Shown here piece by piece: positions 1 to 10,932 of a stretch of 26,376 bases of DNA. Under the pieces are notes generated by a model. The model saw only the letters and a list, made by a program, of their open reading frames with translations. It had not been told where the DNA came from and did not search any database. Source of the DNA: Hamiltosporidium magnivora (taxonomy: Eukaryota > Microsporidia > Dubosqiidae); contig PITI01000061.1 in assembly GCA_004325065.1 (NCBI GenBank), forward strand, positions 1 through 26,376. The letters are read 5' to 3'. The position numbers and the translations under genes were made by a program. Position 1 is the first letter of the stretch. Each line of letters opens with the position of its first letter.

Positions 1-277
1 AATGCTGCATAGTCTTGGGGGAGCCCAGGGGGGGCTTCGGCCTTCGATCACACTCCATGCAACGGACATTAACGAACTCCGGGCAACTGCCTCGCCTATT
101 AATTAGGTTCTACACACCTGGTAGATGAAAGGCTTTGGGACGTAGGTATCGCAGGGGTTACCGATGGAGTGTTGGGGTAGCAGTTATTTATGTTAAACCT
201 AGAACTGCGTTAATGTCATGAAAACAAATATAACACTTGCCACTGTTTTAAAAAAGATGTGAATCTTTTAAATAAAG
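1..277 (+). repeat. Repeat family P, copy 1 (partial, cut by window start)
   Basis: This GC-richer segment is sharply different from the AT-rich DNA after it. It matches the reverse complement of the last 410 bases of the window at roughly 87% by eye, including long identical runs around 'gaactccgggcaactgcc' and 'atttatgttaaacctagaac'. A third, older copy lies at 18070-18475. Homology among copies ends about at 'cttttaaataaag' (277), which I take as one end of the element. The other end is outside the window, because copies 2 and 3 extend further upstream. No protein is evident. It could be an LTR, a LINE 3' region or a non-autonomous element; the sequence does not decide. Confidence 0.85.
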
Positions 278-736
278 ATTTAAATAAAGTAATTTATCAA
301 AAATAAATATTCCAGCAAATAATTCTAAACTATTAATTTCAGATAAATTTTAATGCTTGAAATGGTGAATGTGTTTTGGCATATCAAAGGATAATAGATG
401 ATGACATTTCTTTAATTATTTAGAACTTTTTATTGTAGAATAAATACATTTATCAATTTTAGCAAAGCTAGCTCTTTAGTCTTTTAAAAATTTTTATTTC
501 TAAATAAATGTTAAAAATAAAATACTTAATTGCAGACGTAGAATAAATCAATAAAATATCTCGTTTTTAAGTCATTTTTAAGTTTTTTTATGTTAAATTT
601 TGTAATAGTAAATTTAAAATACTTAATCATATATTTTATTTGACTGAATACTCAATTTGTTATTTTGTTTTCAAAATGGCGAATCGCTATGTGTTTAGTA
701 TAATCTGTATTAGATATTAAATATTATTACGATACT
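278..736. other. AT-rich intergenic DNA
   Basis: There is no ATG-started open frame of note, no RNA gene and no repeat that I can recognise. It separates the terminal repeat from the first retrotransposon tail. Confidence 0.6.
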
Positions 737-1085
737 ATTCTGATAAAATATTTTGGTAGTACATAAAAAGACAGTCGAAAAATTCTCGTATATTGATGAA
801 AAGAATTGAGTAAGGACAAAATACCGAAAAGAGATCTGAAAGAGCGTCGAACAGTGTTCTTAAAAGAGCCGGATATATAAAGAAACACATTCCCGTTACT
901 ACTTACCGAGTCAAGTAACATGATTTTATGCGTGTTAAAACAAAGAATATCACTCTTTATATTTCAGATGTAGGAGCCACAGTTAAGAGCCGAAAATAAA
1001 TCTAAAAGAAGCTTAGGATTCAGAAATTTATTTTTAGTGGTTAAAAAGGTAGAAAAAAAATTCTGCCCGAGTCAAAATTTTTATA
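737..1085 (+). mobile_element. R2-like LINE, degraded 3' tail (copy A)
   Basis: The stretch aligns with the 3' part of the best copy (about 4466-4823). Shared blocks in the same order are 'agtcgaaaaattc' against 'agtcgaaacaattt', 'ataccgaaaagag' against 'atgccgaagagag', 'gagcgtcgaacagtgtt' against 'gagcgtcaatgggtgtt', and 'gtggttaaaaaggtagaa' against 'gtggttaaagaggtagaa'. It is therefore the 3' untranslated tail of the same element, with no surviving reading frame. A minus-strand open frame at 727-921 crosses it but starts and ends without relation to the element and looks like chance. Boundaries are approximate, because the alignment was made by eye. Confidence 0.7.
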
Positions 1086-1336
1086 ACTCTTGTTTAATTG
1101 AATTAAAGAAATCTTAATTATTACAATTAGAAATAATTAGGCTAAAACATATTGACTATTAAATTACGTTTAAGATTACAACTCATCTGAGTAGTTGATT
1201 TATGTTCGGTAATTTGATGTTATAATATTAAGTTTTCGTATCAAAAACAAAAAAACACGTTTTAACTTATTATTGATATAACTATTTGTACATTAATTTA
1301 TAAGTTTAATAAGGTTTTTTTTATTTGTTCCTTGCT

Positions 1337-1384
1337 GCTATTAGTCGAACCTTTTTCTTAAAACCAGAAAAAGACGCCAATAGC
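1337..1384. repeat. Imperfect inverted repeat / hairpin
   Basis: Left arm 'gctattag..ctttttct' (1337-1358) pairs imperfectly with right arm 'agaaaaagacgccaatagc' (1366-1384) across a seven-base loop. The outer six base pairs and the inner seven are perfect; the middle is mismatched. The function is unknown. Confidence 0.4.
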
Positions 1385-1678
1385 ACGACTCAACAAAGGT
1401 TTCAAATTTAAAATTTTGAATTGATACATTCTAAAGCTTCAATTAAACCGTCCTTAAGTTTCTATGCTAGTTTTTGTTGGATGTCCTTACTAAAACTTTA
1501 CACAATCTTTATTGGTACTTTATTACGTCACCTCGATTTTCTTTATTTTACACCTTTAATATATTACATAAATTGGTTTAAGAACATATTAATAGCAAAG
1601 TTAAAAAAAGAAATTTCTTCAGATCTTTTTTAAAGTTTGTTTTAAAGTTAAGTTATTTTTTTCAACTTTTACTTATTT

Positions 1679-2090
1679 AATTTTTTTCCGGTTTAAAATT
1701 ATATTTTGTATATTTTTTAACTTTTTAACCAATTCATTATTCATTCTCATATCCAACTCTTAAAACATGTTTATTGTCGCTTTTTCTCTATGGTTACGCC
1801 ATCTAAATATTAAAAGATAAAATGTTTTTCCTATTATCTTTCTAAATTCGTTTTTTTCCATTATTCACTTACTTTAGATGGGTTTTTGGTTTTTTATGTA
1901 TCTCTGCGCCCTTAATAGCACTTAATGACGCTCTGTCCCGGCTCTTTTCGGTATTTGAAGCCTACTAAAGTCCTTGCCGCCAATCGAAAGAGATTGTTTA
2001 GACTGTCTTCTTGAGTACTATCGACTGAATATATGCCTCTACATTCATGAGCATTTTTAGTTTTTTTAAGTTTTATATTTTAGCTTTAAA
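1679..2090 (-). mobile_element. R2-like LINE, degraded 3' end (copy B)
   Basis: Read on the minus strand, this matches the 3' end of the best copy from the last codons of its frame onward. Examples are 'gaatgtagaggcatatattc' against 'gaatgtagaagcataaattc', then 'agtcgatagtac', 'ataccgaaaagagccgggac' and 'gagcgtcattaagtgctatt', and finally 'ttggttaaaaag'. The order of blocks is the same, so this is one insertion in the opposite direction to copies A and C. No long open frame survives. The plus-strand open frame just before it (1421-1633) has no matching sign of coding use. Boundaries are approximate. Confidence 0.75.
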
Positions 2091-2267
2091 ATAATAAAAA
2101 GGTTTCATATATAAAAAAAGGTAAAAAAACTTATATAAGATATAAAGTTGTGAAATGTGTAGAAAAATGAAGATTATACATTTTTTTAAAAAATTTTCCT
2201 GGTTTGGTTTTTGGATTATTTTTAATCTATTTTCTTCTGGATTTTTTTTGGAAAATATAATAAAAAT

Positions 2268-2488
2268 CAGTGGTTCTTAAGTTTGCAAGTGAGTAGGAAC
2301 CATTTGAATCTTAAAATTTATCCTTGAAACCCTAAATGAAAAAGTGTTTCGATTTTTTGTAAATTTGTTGTCTTATTTTGTTGCAAAAAGAAACATAATC
2401 AAAATTTCTGTATAAGCTTAGGCTTTTGACGGGGGCTCAGTCGCATTCCAAAAAATATCTTCCCGCATGCCCTTGTTAAGAACTGCTG
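2268..2488. mobile_element. Candidate hAT-like MITE
   Basis: The left end CAGTGGTTCTTAA (2268-2280) and the inverted right end CAGCAGTTCTTAA (reverse complement of 2476-2488) match at 11 of 13 bases. CAGTGGTTCT-like termini are typical of hAT-superfamily transposons. Flanking octamers 'ataaaaat' (2260-2267) and 'atctaaat' (2489-2496) agree at 6 of 8 positions, as expected for an aged 8-bp target-site duplication. The 221-bp interior has no coding frame, so it would be non-autonomous. Short TIRs and an imperfect duplication in AT-rich DNA leave room for chance. Confidence 0.5.
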
Positions 2489-2496
2489 ATCTAAAT

Positions 2497-3927
2497 GCTG
2501 TTATTTCATTAAAATTGTGATTCGATTTAAAATGGTTTAGTTAGGCGAAAATGGTTTTTTTTATCTCTCTAAAGGAAAACAAATTTATATATTTTTTAGA
2601 TCTCATATATGTTAACAGTTTCAATTATCTTCGTGATTATACTTTTACTCAAATAAAATTCACAGGTATTAACATAGTGGAAAAGGGTTGGTTTTAAACC
2701 GACATTTATTTATAATATTTTAATTGAATAACGAGATGGTATTGTAAGTAAATATAATAAGATATAACTTAAGAAGCTCTATATATTTGTAAAAATCAAC
2801 AATAAATTAATCAATATTGTCGAAAATTTTGTTTGAAACATTTCATTTTGTTGATGATGAGAGCTAAGGAAATGTCTCAGGTGTGTCATAATAGAATCTG
2901 AGAGTTTTGAAAATTATATATTCGCCGACATATTGACGCAGACGAGGAGGGTGGTATTATACAGAGAAATATAGCAATTAATAAAACCAAATGCGTCTAT
3001 AAATGATACAATTCAAAGCTTTTACTCATGTATGTTTATGAATGCAAATATAATAGACTAGTCTGTCAAAACAGAAGATTTATAAAACTCAACAACCAAA
3101 ATTAATATGACATTAATTCCATTTGATATGAATTTTACTCCCCCAACTTAGTTTTTTCTATTTTCTCAATGAATTATTTATTATTTATTTTGGTATCCAA
3201 AATATGACTGCCTTTATGAATTATTAATATTTAAATTTGATTTTTACCACCATAGGTAGGAATCTAGGCATATCTGATAAATTTTTTATAGAATTATTTT
3301 TTCTTTAAATTTACTTTTCCTTTCGAAACCTTTTTTTAGCCAAAATTTCTACTTTTCTAAATTTTATTTTTTTCGTCTTGTATAAATATAGGAATCTATT
3401 TGTATTAAAATTTAATATTTTACTTTTAAAGCAATATGTAATTTATTTTCTATATCGCTAAGTCGAAAGATTATATCGAGTAAATTAAACTTTTCGAGCA
3501 ATTTTAACTAAATCTTTAATCAAACAGTGGTAAATTTTATTTTAAAATTTAATGATTCATTATATAATTACATTCTATACAATTTCAATATAACTAGATT
3601 TATCTTATTGTAAAATATTTTCTAACAGATTTTCACACTCTAATATATTTATTTCTAATTTTTTATTCTCTCTTTTTAATCTGTAAAAATTTATATTCTT
3701 TTTCAAAAACAGATTTTATTTTCAAATTATTTCTTTAAAATCACTCTTCTTTAAAATTATATATAAAAGATTTAAAACTGTAAAATTTTTAATAATTTAA
3801 TGTATTTAATAAAATTCTAGGTTAAAATATTTTTACCTTATTTAAATCTTTTAATAAATTACAAGTCCAATGTAATTTCAAAAAGTTCTTTTTTTCGTTT
3901 ATATTACTCAAAATTATATCTTTTTTT
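2497..3927. other. AT-rich intergenic DNA with one GC-richer patch
   Basis: This is mostly A/T homopolymer-rich sequence without genes. The exception is about 2850-3010, where GC rises and one frame reads like protein with two stops (it includes 'RAKEMSQVCHNRI' and 'IRRHIDADEEGG'). That patch may be a decayed transposon or gene fragment, but I do not recognise the family. Confidence 0.5.
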
Positions 3928-3930
3928 CAA

Positions 3931-4465
3931 TGCCAATTCTGGGAAGCAGATGGAGTGTGCCAACATTGCGGCAAGTCTGCTAAAACTGTAGATCATCTAG
4001 CAACTCGATGTGAAAAAATGCTAGGTCATGACTAAACCAGACGGCATAATGAAGTGGTTAGATGCCTACACTTACTTCTTCAAATAGATATAAGTTTAAG
4101 TCTTCAAAACGAATTAGGAGTCACTCAGTTCAAGAAATTCTTGATAATGAGTATGCAGAGATAAGAGTGGCTACCAGAATTCAAACTGATGTTAAAATTC
4201 GGAATAACAGCACCGAATATTTATTTTAGATAAAAAGAAGAATAAGATAGCACTCATTGAAGTAGGAATCACTTCCCGAGATTCACTTCAAATAGTTGAA
4301 ACTGAAAAAATTAGGAAGTATGACCTGCTAGCCAATGAGTTGGGTCTTATTTATAAGTGTAGTGTTGAGATAATCCCTTATGTGATGACCTGGGACGGTA
4401 TTGTGACAAAATACAATAAATCTAAACTTAAAAGACTAGAAATATCCCTGAATGTAGAAGCATAA
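3931..4465 (+). pseudogene. R2-like LINE ORF, 3' end: CCHC plus restriction-like endonuclease (copy C)
   Basis: This is the C-terminal part of the polyprotein of a non-LTR retrotransposon of the R2 type. Seen: a CCHC motif (C-x2-C-x8-H-x4-C, in 'VCQHCGKSAKTVDHLATRC', about 3955-4011), then 'GHD-stop-TRRHNEVVRC', then the endonuclease region with 'IALIEVGITSRD' and 'YDLLANELGLIYKC', and 'IIPYVMTWDGIVTKY' near the end. The family normally has CCHC followed by a PD..E/D restriction-like nuclease that nicks the target for reverse transcription. The copy is dead: a TAA at 4033-4035 replaces a residue that is usually Tyr, and reading needs frame changes near 4104 and near 4205-4216, the second at the expected PD site. 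No reverse transcriptase domain lies upstream; homology starts abruptly near 3930, consistent with 5' truncation on insertion. Confidence 0.88.
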
Positions 4466-4823
4466 ATTCAGTCTATAGTACTTAAGAAGAAGTCGAAACA
4501 ATTTCCTTCGATCGACGAAGAGGACTTGGGTCAGGACTAAATGCCGAAGAGAGCTGGGAGAGAGCGTCAATGGGTGTTATTATGCAATCAGAGATGCATG
4601 AGGAACCAATACTCTATTTAAAAGAAGCGAAAAGAGAGGAAGATGGTGCTAAAATTTTAAAACCAAAAAATAATACACCCATTATTTCACAAGGAGGAAC
4701 CACTTTAGAGGAACCGACTATCAGCATAAATGAAGAGTCCGATTTGGAAGAAGAGACAAAAGTGGTTAAAGAGGTAGAAGAAACATATAAAAATGGTAAA
4801 AATATTTTAACCCAGAATTTTAT
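4466..4823 (+). mobile_element. R2-like LINE 3' tail (copy C)
   Basis: This follows the broken ORF directly and is shared with copies A, B and D, which shows that it is the element's 3' untranslated region. Its last 83 bases (4741-4823) recur almost unchanged and inverted at 6069-6153. An ATG-started open frame of 86 codons (4570-4830) runs through most of the tail. Its product would be highly charged (a Glu/Lys-rich stretch including 'SDLEEETKVVKEVEE'). Copies A and B do not keep that start or frame, so I read it as chance coding rather than a second element gene. Confidence 0.75.
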
Positions 4824-4830
4824 TAATTAA

Positions 4831-6068
4831 AATTTTTTTAATACATTTTTCCTAAGAAACGTATTTATGAGTCAACGGCTTGTGGATTATGAAAAAAATA
4901 TCAAATACTACTATGTTTACTGTCATTATAGAATTAAATAATTATATCAAACTATACTATACGAATTCGAATAAAAGTATTTTTAATTCTGAATGGTGGA
5001 ATAAAATACTGATTTTATTAGAATTCATTTTTTTAGGCTTGATCACGAAACTCTTCCTATTTTTATTAAACATTTTCTTTAAAAATTACTATATTTGTTA
5101 TAGAAACCTTCAATGCTATATTCTACTTTGTATTACCTGAAATTAATGCCTAACCAGGCGCAAATAGAAAACTTGATTTTCGATTATTAAATTGATTTCT
5201 ACAGTAAATCTCGTATAGTCAAGTCATTTTATAAAACATTTTTAATTTATGTTTCATTGTATAAATATATCATTATATCATTATATTAGAAATTACTCTT
5301 AATCTATTCTCATTTTATTTAGTAACTCCTCCTTAACTTTACATATAATTAAGCTATTAAATATATCTCGTTTAATTCTTTTAATAATATTCTAAACTGT
5401 ATTTTAACTTTTTCTAGAACATATATTTATAAATACTAATCTTATTTAATTACAAGCGTGTATCTACCTATATAGTTATTAAATATAATTTTATTTAAAG
5501 TATACTAAATAAATACTTTAAAAATACAACGGAAACACAATGGAACATATTTAAAACAATTCTTTAATTTTTTAAATTCCTGTTTTTTTTCATTCTTCAT
5601 ATATTAAATGATAAACGGATATAATTTTTGTATCAATGAATGTAAAAATTTAGTTTTTGAAAAACTTCAGTTAGATTGTTGTATGTAGTTATATCGTTGA
5701 AAGACAGAACATCAGAAGAATTAAAAAACATCTTTAAAAAATTCTTTCTTTCTATTTCTTTAAAATTATTTACACTTGCATTTCTTATTTTTATCCATAG
5801 AACTTACGAATTTAATATCAAAAAATAAGATAATATTTTCTTCAGTAGTTTAAGAAAATTCTTTTGGTTCCTGGCAAAAACTTTTATTTTGTTTTAAAAA
5901 AGGATTTTAAGAAGAAATATTTGTGTTATAGTTGTTTTTTGGTTGGAATTCTCATTAAACTCATTTGTTTGGCGATTTTTCACTCAAATATTATTATTTT
6001 TAAAGTCATATATTCTTATAAATCAGTTATTTTTATTTTTATAAGGAAATCTAAAAATTTTTTTATTT
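4831..6068. other. AT-rich DNA between inverted LINE tails
   Basis: Two open frames lie here (4880-5140 and 5864-6073, +), but both open with TTG rather than ATG and are composed of hydrophobic, AT-driven residues. I do not call them genes. There is a short tandem 'atatcatt' run near 5268-5288. Nothing else is recognisable. Confidence 0.55.
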
Positions 6069-6153
6069 TATAAAATTCTGGGTTTAAATATTTTTACCAT
6101 TTTTATATGTTTTCTTCTGCCTCTTTAACCACTTTTGTCTCTTCTTCCAAATC
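6069..6153 (-). mobile_element. R2-like LINE, 85-bp tail only (copy D)
   Basis: The reverse complement of this segment matches 4741-4823 with about three differences: one substitution in 'gaggtagaag/gaggcagaag', one extra A, and one T/A change before 'aaaccc'. Homology stops sharply at 'gatttggaag' on its 5' side. Extreme 5' truncation with an intact 3' end is the usual mark of target-primed reverse transcription. With copy C it forms an inverted pair about 1.25 kb apart. Confidence 0.85.
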
Positions 6154-8751
6154 CAAAGATTTAAATAAAAGAAAAAGGGGTTAATTTAAATTAAAAAGAT
6201 TCCTTTTGACCAATATTTTTTTTTTAAATTTAAATATTTTTTTAGGGCGAAATTTGAATGGAAAGACGGTTTTTAGAAAACTTAAAAATTATAAACTACA
6301 AATGGTTAGTATTAATTGGATTCGGTTGTTTTTGATTTTTAACTTTGAAACTATAATAAGAAAAATCTATATATTTTAGTATATAACTATTATTTAAACT
6401 TGAATTATTCTTAAACAATCTAAAGTATTTATGTTTCGAGTCAAAACAGATAATTTTATAAAAATATTGGTTTATATAGCAAGATGGTTCATTTTTAGAA
6501 AAAACTATCATTTTCGTCTAATTTCCCAGCTCAGTAGAGAGTTTTTCTAAAAATTAAAAAAAATTTTGAATGTAAATCAATTGTTGATGAATTTATTTAT
6601 ATACCCATTAGCATTATGGCCCATTAAGATGCAATAAGATTGCATAGCATAAATTATTATTTCTAATTATTTGAAAAATGAATATTCTTTTAATATTTAC
6701 AATTCTGTTAAATGATTTTCTTTTTTCTTAAAATATTTTAATTTTTATTTTTTTTATTTCAAATTAGTATATGAATTATAAAATCGGTATGTATTGAATT
6801 ATCTAAAAAAAAATGTATTTTCTTTAAAAAAATAAAAATTTCTTAGTTTTTTTATTCTAAATTTTATCAAACGAATAAATATTTCATATTAAACTACACA
6901 AAATCTTTTGTATGAGTAAATTTCTTTCAGAATAACTAAAAATTGTTTTTGTAGAACTTAAAAAGAAATTTTATTAGGAAATTTATAAATTATTTTTTTT
7001 ACAAAACTTATTAGGAACTTCTTATTGGTTTTTAAAAAAATTATAAATTTTTAAGTGGATTTATTTTGAATATATTATAAATGTAAAAAGAATTGTTAAA
7101 TTGGATTTTTTTGACTATTTGTTGGTTTAAATTTTTGGAGAATCTGATTTTTGATTTACTTTATACAAAAATATACTAAAAAAATCTTAATGAAATATTT
7201 TTAAGTGGTTTTCTTAAACTTTAAATTATTTTTAAAACTATAGATTTGATAGTATGTTTTTCTTTAAGTTATCAAAAAGAAGCGACTCTTTATTTATAAT
7301 ATAATAAAAATAAGATATCTTTTATTTTGAAATATTCGAATTGTAACTAAAATTTTATAAAAACAATTAAAATCAAGTTTTTTTTTAGGTTAATATTATA
7401 TAAAAAATATTATTTTTACTTAAATTTATTGTTGATTAAATACGCCAATGACCGTTAAAGAAATTTAATTAATTAACTAAAAACTAGAAAATATGATAAA
7501 TCGCTTGTAAAATCAAATAAATAATTACAAAAAAAGTTGCTTTTTAGGTAAAATATGTTGTATAAAACACGACTGAAAAAAAATTACCAAACGTTTTTTT
7601 ACATTTTAATATGGTTTTATCGACATTTTCACAATTTGAATATATGGATATTTCAAAAACTACAAAATCCAAAAAAAAAACATAAATGTGCAAATCTTTT
7701 ATAAAACTGAAAAAAAGTCTAAAGTTATCCAATATATTGTCAAGATTTACTTCGATTTTGATAGGGAATGACAAGAATAAATTCATAAAGTAGGTTTCTA
7801 TCAAGCAGAACTATAAAGATATACAAGTTTCATTTTCATTCTTGTTTATTATATTTAACAAGTTTGTTTTTTTGATCATATATGCTGATAATACAAATTT
7901 TTGAAAAGAAATATAGACCCGAACTTTTATTTCATTTTAGTAAGTTACGAAGATTATTTAAATATATACTTTGCGCTGGCATAGTCGATTTATTCTAAAA
8001 AATATCGTCTGGGACCTTTATACACATAATTTGACGATTGGCATAACAATGGGAACCTTGGTTTTAGCAATCAAGCTTCATTTCATTCATCACTTAGTAA
8101 AGCTTGATCAACTAGACCCATTGGATTTCACAGTACAAAAGGCTATAATTATAAAATACAGCAATTGTAAGCTTGCTGATTTTAACTACTGGCTGTGTAT
8201 CTTACAATACAATTCATAAAAGTTTTTTTTCAGACTCGTAAATCTTCTATGTTTGCTGCAAATAGATCTGTAAAGTATGATTAAATTCAAAATATACTAA
8301 AAATATCATAAATATTGATGAAATTTTCGTAAATAAATTGACTAATATTATGAAATTTATAAAAAGTAATATTTATAAAAAATTTTACCTGAGTTGTTGA
8401 ATAATTTATAGAATGGATTATTAATCCGATTCTGGAAAATATTTTAAAATAAAAGTTATTCAATTGAGTATTGAATTTAACAATAAATTATGTTCAATCT
8501 ATAGTAAACTAAAGAATTCAAATAGTTTCATCGAATTTGTAGAATAATTAGTGAAGAAAAAGAATTGAAAATTAAAATAGTTTAAATATATTCTTAAATG
8601 ACACAAGTAAAAAGAAATAGCATAATATTTCTCTGCTATATTAAGTATAAGACTATTGTATAGAATAGAAATAAATTCAAATAAAGAATCTTTAGAGTTA
8701 TTGAAATTTTTTTTCTTGTCGATGTTCTAAAAACAAATTTTAAAAGAATAA
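6154..8751. other. AT-rich intergenic DNA with one higher-GC patch
   Basis: Long T and A runs dominate. Minus-strand open frames at 6296-6511 and 7544-7804 are rich in F, I, N and K, as random AT-rich DNA gives; the latter opens with TTG. Around 7960-8220 the GC content rises and an 82-codon frame (TTG start at 7971) is uninterrupted ('RWHSRFILKNIVWDLYTHN' near its beginning). It has no ATG start and no family I recognise, so it may be a relic of a mobile element. Confidence 0.5.
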
Positions 8752-9149
8752 ATGATGAGGAATCTAAAAAAATATAGAATGTCTTCTATAAAAGGGAAAA
8801 AAGCATATCCCGGTCAAAACCGGATGAATTATTATAAAACTATAGCTTCATATATTTTAAATTACAGTTTTTTACCTCGAACTTTGGCTTTATCTGAATA
8901 TTTATGTTTTTTTTATCAAACTGATTTTAAAACTCATTTAAACAAACGTATTTTAGAGAAATTCAATCTGTGAAAAAGCATTTGGAAGAAGAAATTGTTC
9001 TAATGAGAAAACCTTTTTTATATGTTTTTGACTAAGAAATCTCAATATTGATTCAGAAGAAAATAAAATTCTTCAGAGCTTCAGCATCTTTAAATTCTGA
9101 TTTTGAGACAAAGAAGAATTCGAAAGAATTAATATCTATGGACTTTTGA
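8752..9149 (+). pseudogene. Broken gene of unknown family
   Basis: An ATG opens 73 codons with non-random composition ('YRMSSIKGKKAYPGQNRMNY', then 'FLPRTLALSEYLCFFYQTDF') and stops at 8971-8973. Before that stop, near 8950-8960, the coding-like signal moves to another frame and continues ('REIQSVKKHLEEEIVLMRKP' and 'FLYVFD') to a TAA at 9033-9035. The same frame then goes on for about 37 more codons to 9149. The simplest reading is a gene of at least 130 codons damaged by one frameshift and at least one nonsense change. A real 73-residue protein cannot be excluded. I recognise no domain. No retrotransposon blocks lie next to it. Confidence 0.4.
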
Positions 9150-10799
9150 CTTTAAGTCTTGGTATCAATCTTATCTATTTCAGAAGGTATTTCCTAAGCG
9201 TATTAATATACACAAAAAAGGTAATAAAAAGTTTTTAGATTTAATTTTTTCTGTACAAAATTCATCATATCTTTTGAAAAAAATCAGACTAATAAATATT
9301 TTAGCTTTAGCATGTATTACGGATGATATTTCTAAATAAAAAGAATTTTTTATCAATATCATTGCTATATTTTAATTTCTATTAAATAGTTTGAAATATA
9401 AAATTACAGTATTAATTTATATTTTGAAATGTTGCGGAAAGAAAATTATTTAAATAGAAGAAATTTGAATTCAAATTGGCAAAATAAGTAATATAAATAT
9501 TTGCGCTAAGGTAATTTGTAAGTTCTTAAGTGTAAAAATACGACTTCCATTCGACTTTATATTGGTATTCGGGTATAAATTAAATTTGATGCAATTTGTC
9601 TCATATATTTCTGTAGAAAAGCTCATTGAAGTGAATTATTAGGATACTAGTATTTTCTTACACCCATAATTTTGGAATTCTTGCATTATATATTTATATT
9701 AGATAAGATGGTTTGTCTATTTTATTAATGTATAGCCAAATTTCAAATATTTTTGTGAATGATAAAGCCCTCTTGTTATTTATAATAGCAATATACATTT
9801 AATCTTATTGGAATCATTTCTTTGGGATGTTACACTATATTTTTTTTTACTTTCTTAAAATAAAATCACGTTATTTTATAAATTACTTTAATTATGAAAT
9901 CAGGCATTTTTTTAATAAAAAATATTATTTTTATATTAGTATTTTCATTTATGAATCAATATGGCAAGGTTTAAATACATGCACTCTGCTTCTTTGAAAA
10001 ATATTAGTAATTTAAAATTGAATTATAAGAAAACATGTTTTAATGTTCTCATTTTTTTTCGGGTTTAATTTTTTCAATTTATTTTACCAATCATTAAAAA
10101 ATTATATAGACTTGGTTATAGAATCATCATTATATTTTTTTAAACGGATTTTTAAATAGTAAATTCCTCTAGTTTAATATAATATAGCTGAATCTGATAT
10201 TTTCAGGTATGTTTTAGAAATTTAATAGCATTATTAATAGTTTAAGAGGGTCTGAACAAAAACTATTGTAGATAAATATATTTTAAATTAAAAGAATGAG
10301 GATATTTTTTTGATATACTAAGATAATTCCAACATGCTAGAAAGTATTTTTGAAGTTCTAAAGATATGAAGTTTTGTGTTTCTCAACAATTAAATTTAAA
10401 AAAACCTAAGTGTTTATGTGTAATCAATTTATGTGTGGCGAAGCTTTGTTTTCGCAATAAATTTGTTTCGGAGTAGATCGTGATTAAAAATCTTTGAAAT
10501 AGGATAAATTATTTACATATAATATATTTTCGAAGGTTAAAACTAAAAAAAAATGTATAGTCATCTAAATACGTTTTTAATATTTTTTGACTTACTTCGA
10601 TATTTAAAAAACACAGTTTGGCCATATTACGCTCGTGTTACCTGATCTATATGACAAAATAGAATAAAAGGAGAAAGATTGTGAAATCTATGGTTTTTTT
10701 ATTATATTTTCTATAAATAAATTTTTTTACAAATTTAGATTGCTTTCATTATTTTACTATAATCGAACATGTATACTTTTTAACACTTGTGATGCTGTA
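9150..10799. other. AT-rich intergenic DNA
   Basis: I see no gene. The minus-strand open frame at 9180-9362 has no supporting feature. The sequence is AT-rich throughout with short homopolymers. Confidence 0.55.
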
Positions 10800-10932
10800 A
10801 TGTTTCCCTATCTTTCTTCTTTAAATATCTTGTGAGGAAAGGGATTTTCTAGGCCTCTATTTGAAGTGCATTGATATATAAAGTTATCAGTGCGGTTTTT
10901 TTAATTTATTAAACAGGCTTTTGCAAAGTTCT

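Noticed and set aside
1..277. Possible rRNA or tRNA in the GC-richer terminal segment
   Set aside because: There is no cloverleaf and no rRNA core motif, and it recurs three times with the divergence expected of a dispersed repeat.
727..921. Minus-strand open frame of 64 codons
   Set aside because: It lies inside the plus-strand LINE tail copy A; the frame is not shared by the other copies.
1421..1633. Plus-strand open frame of 70 codons
   Set aside because: Its composition is typical of random AT-rich DNA (F, L, Y, I, K), it has no domain, and it sits between two LINE relics.
4880..5140. Hydrophobic open frame of 86 codons
   Set aside because: It opens with TTG, not ATG, and the hydrophobic residues follow from T-rich sequence.
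7544..7804. Minus-strand open frame of 86 codons
   Set aside because: It opens with TTG and has F/I/N-rich random composition with no motif. An internal ATG start is possible but unsupported.
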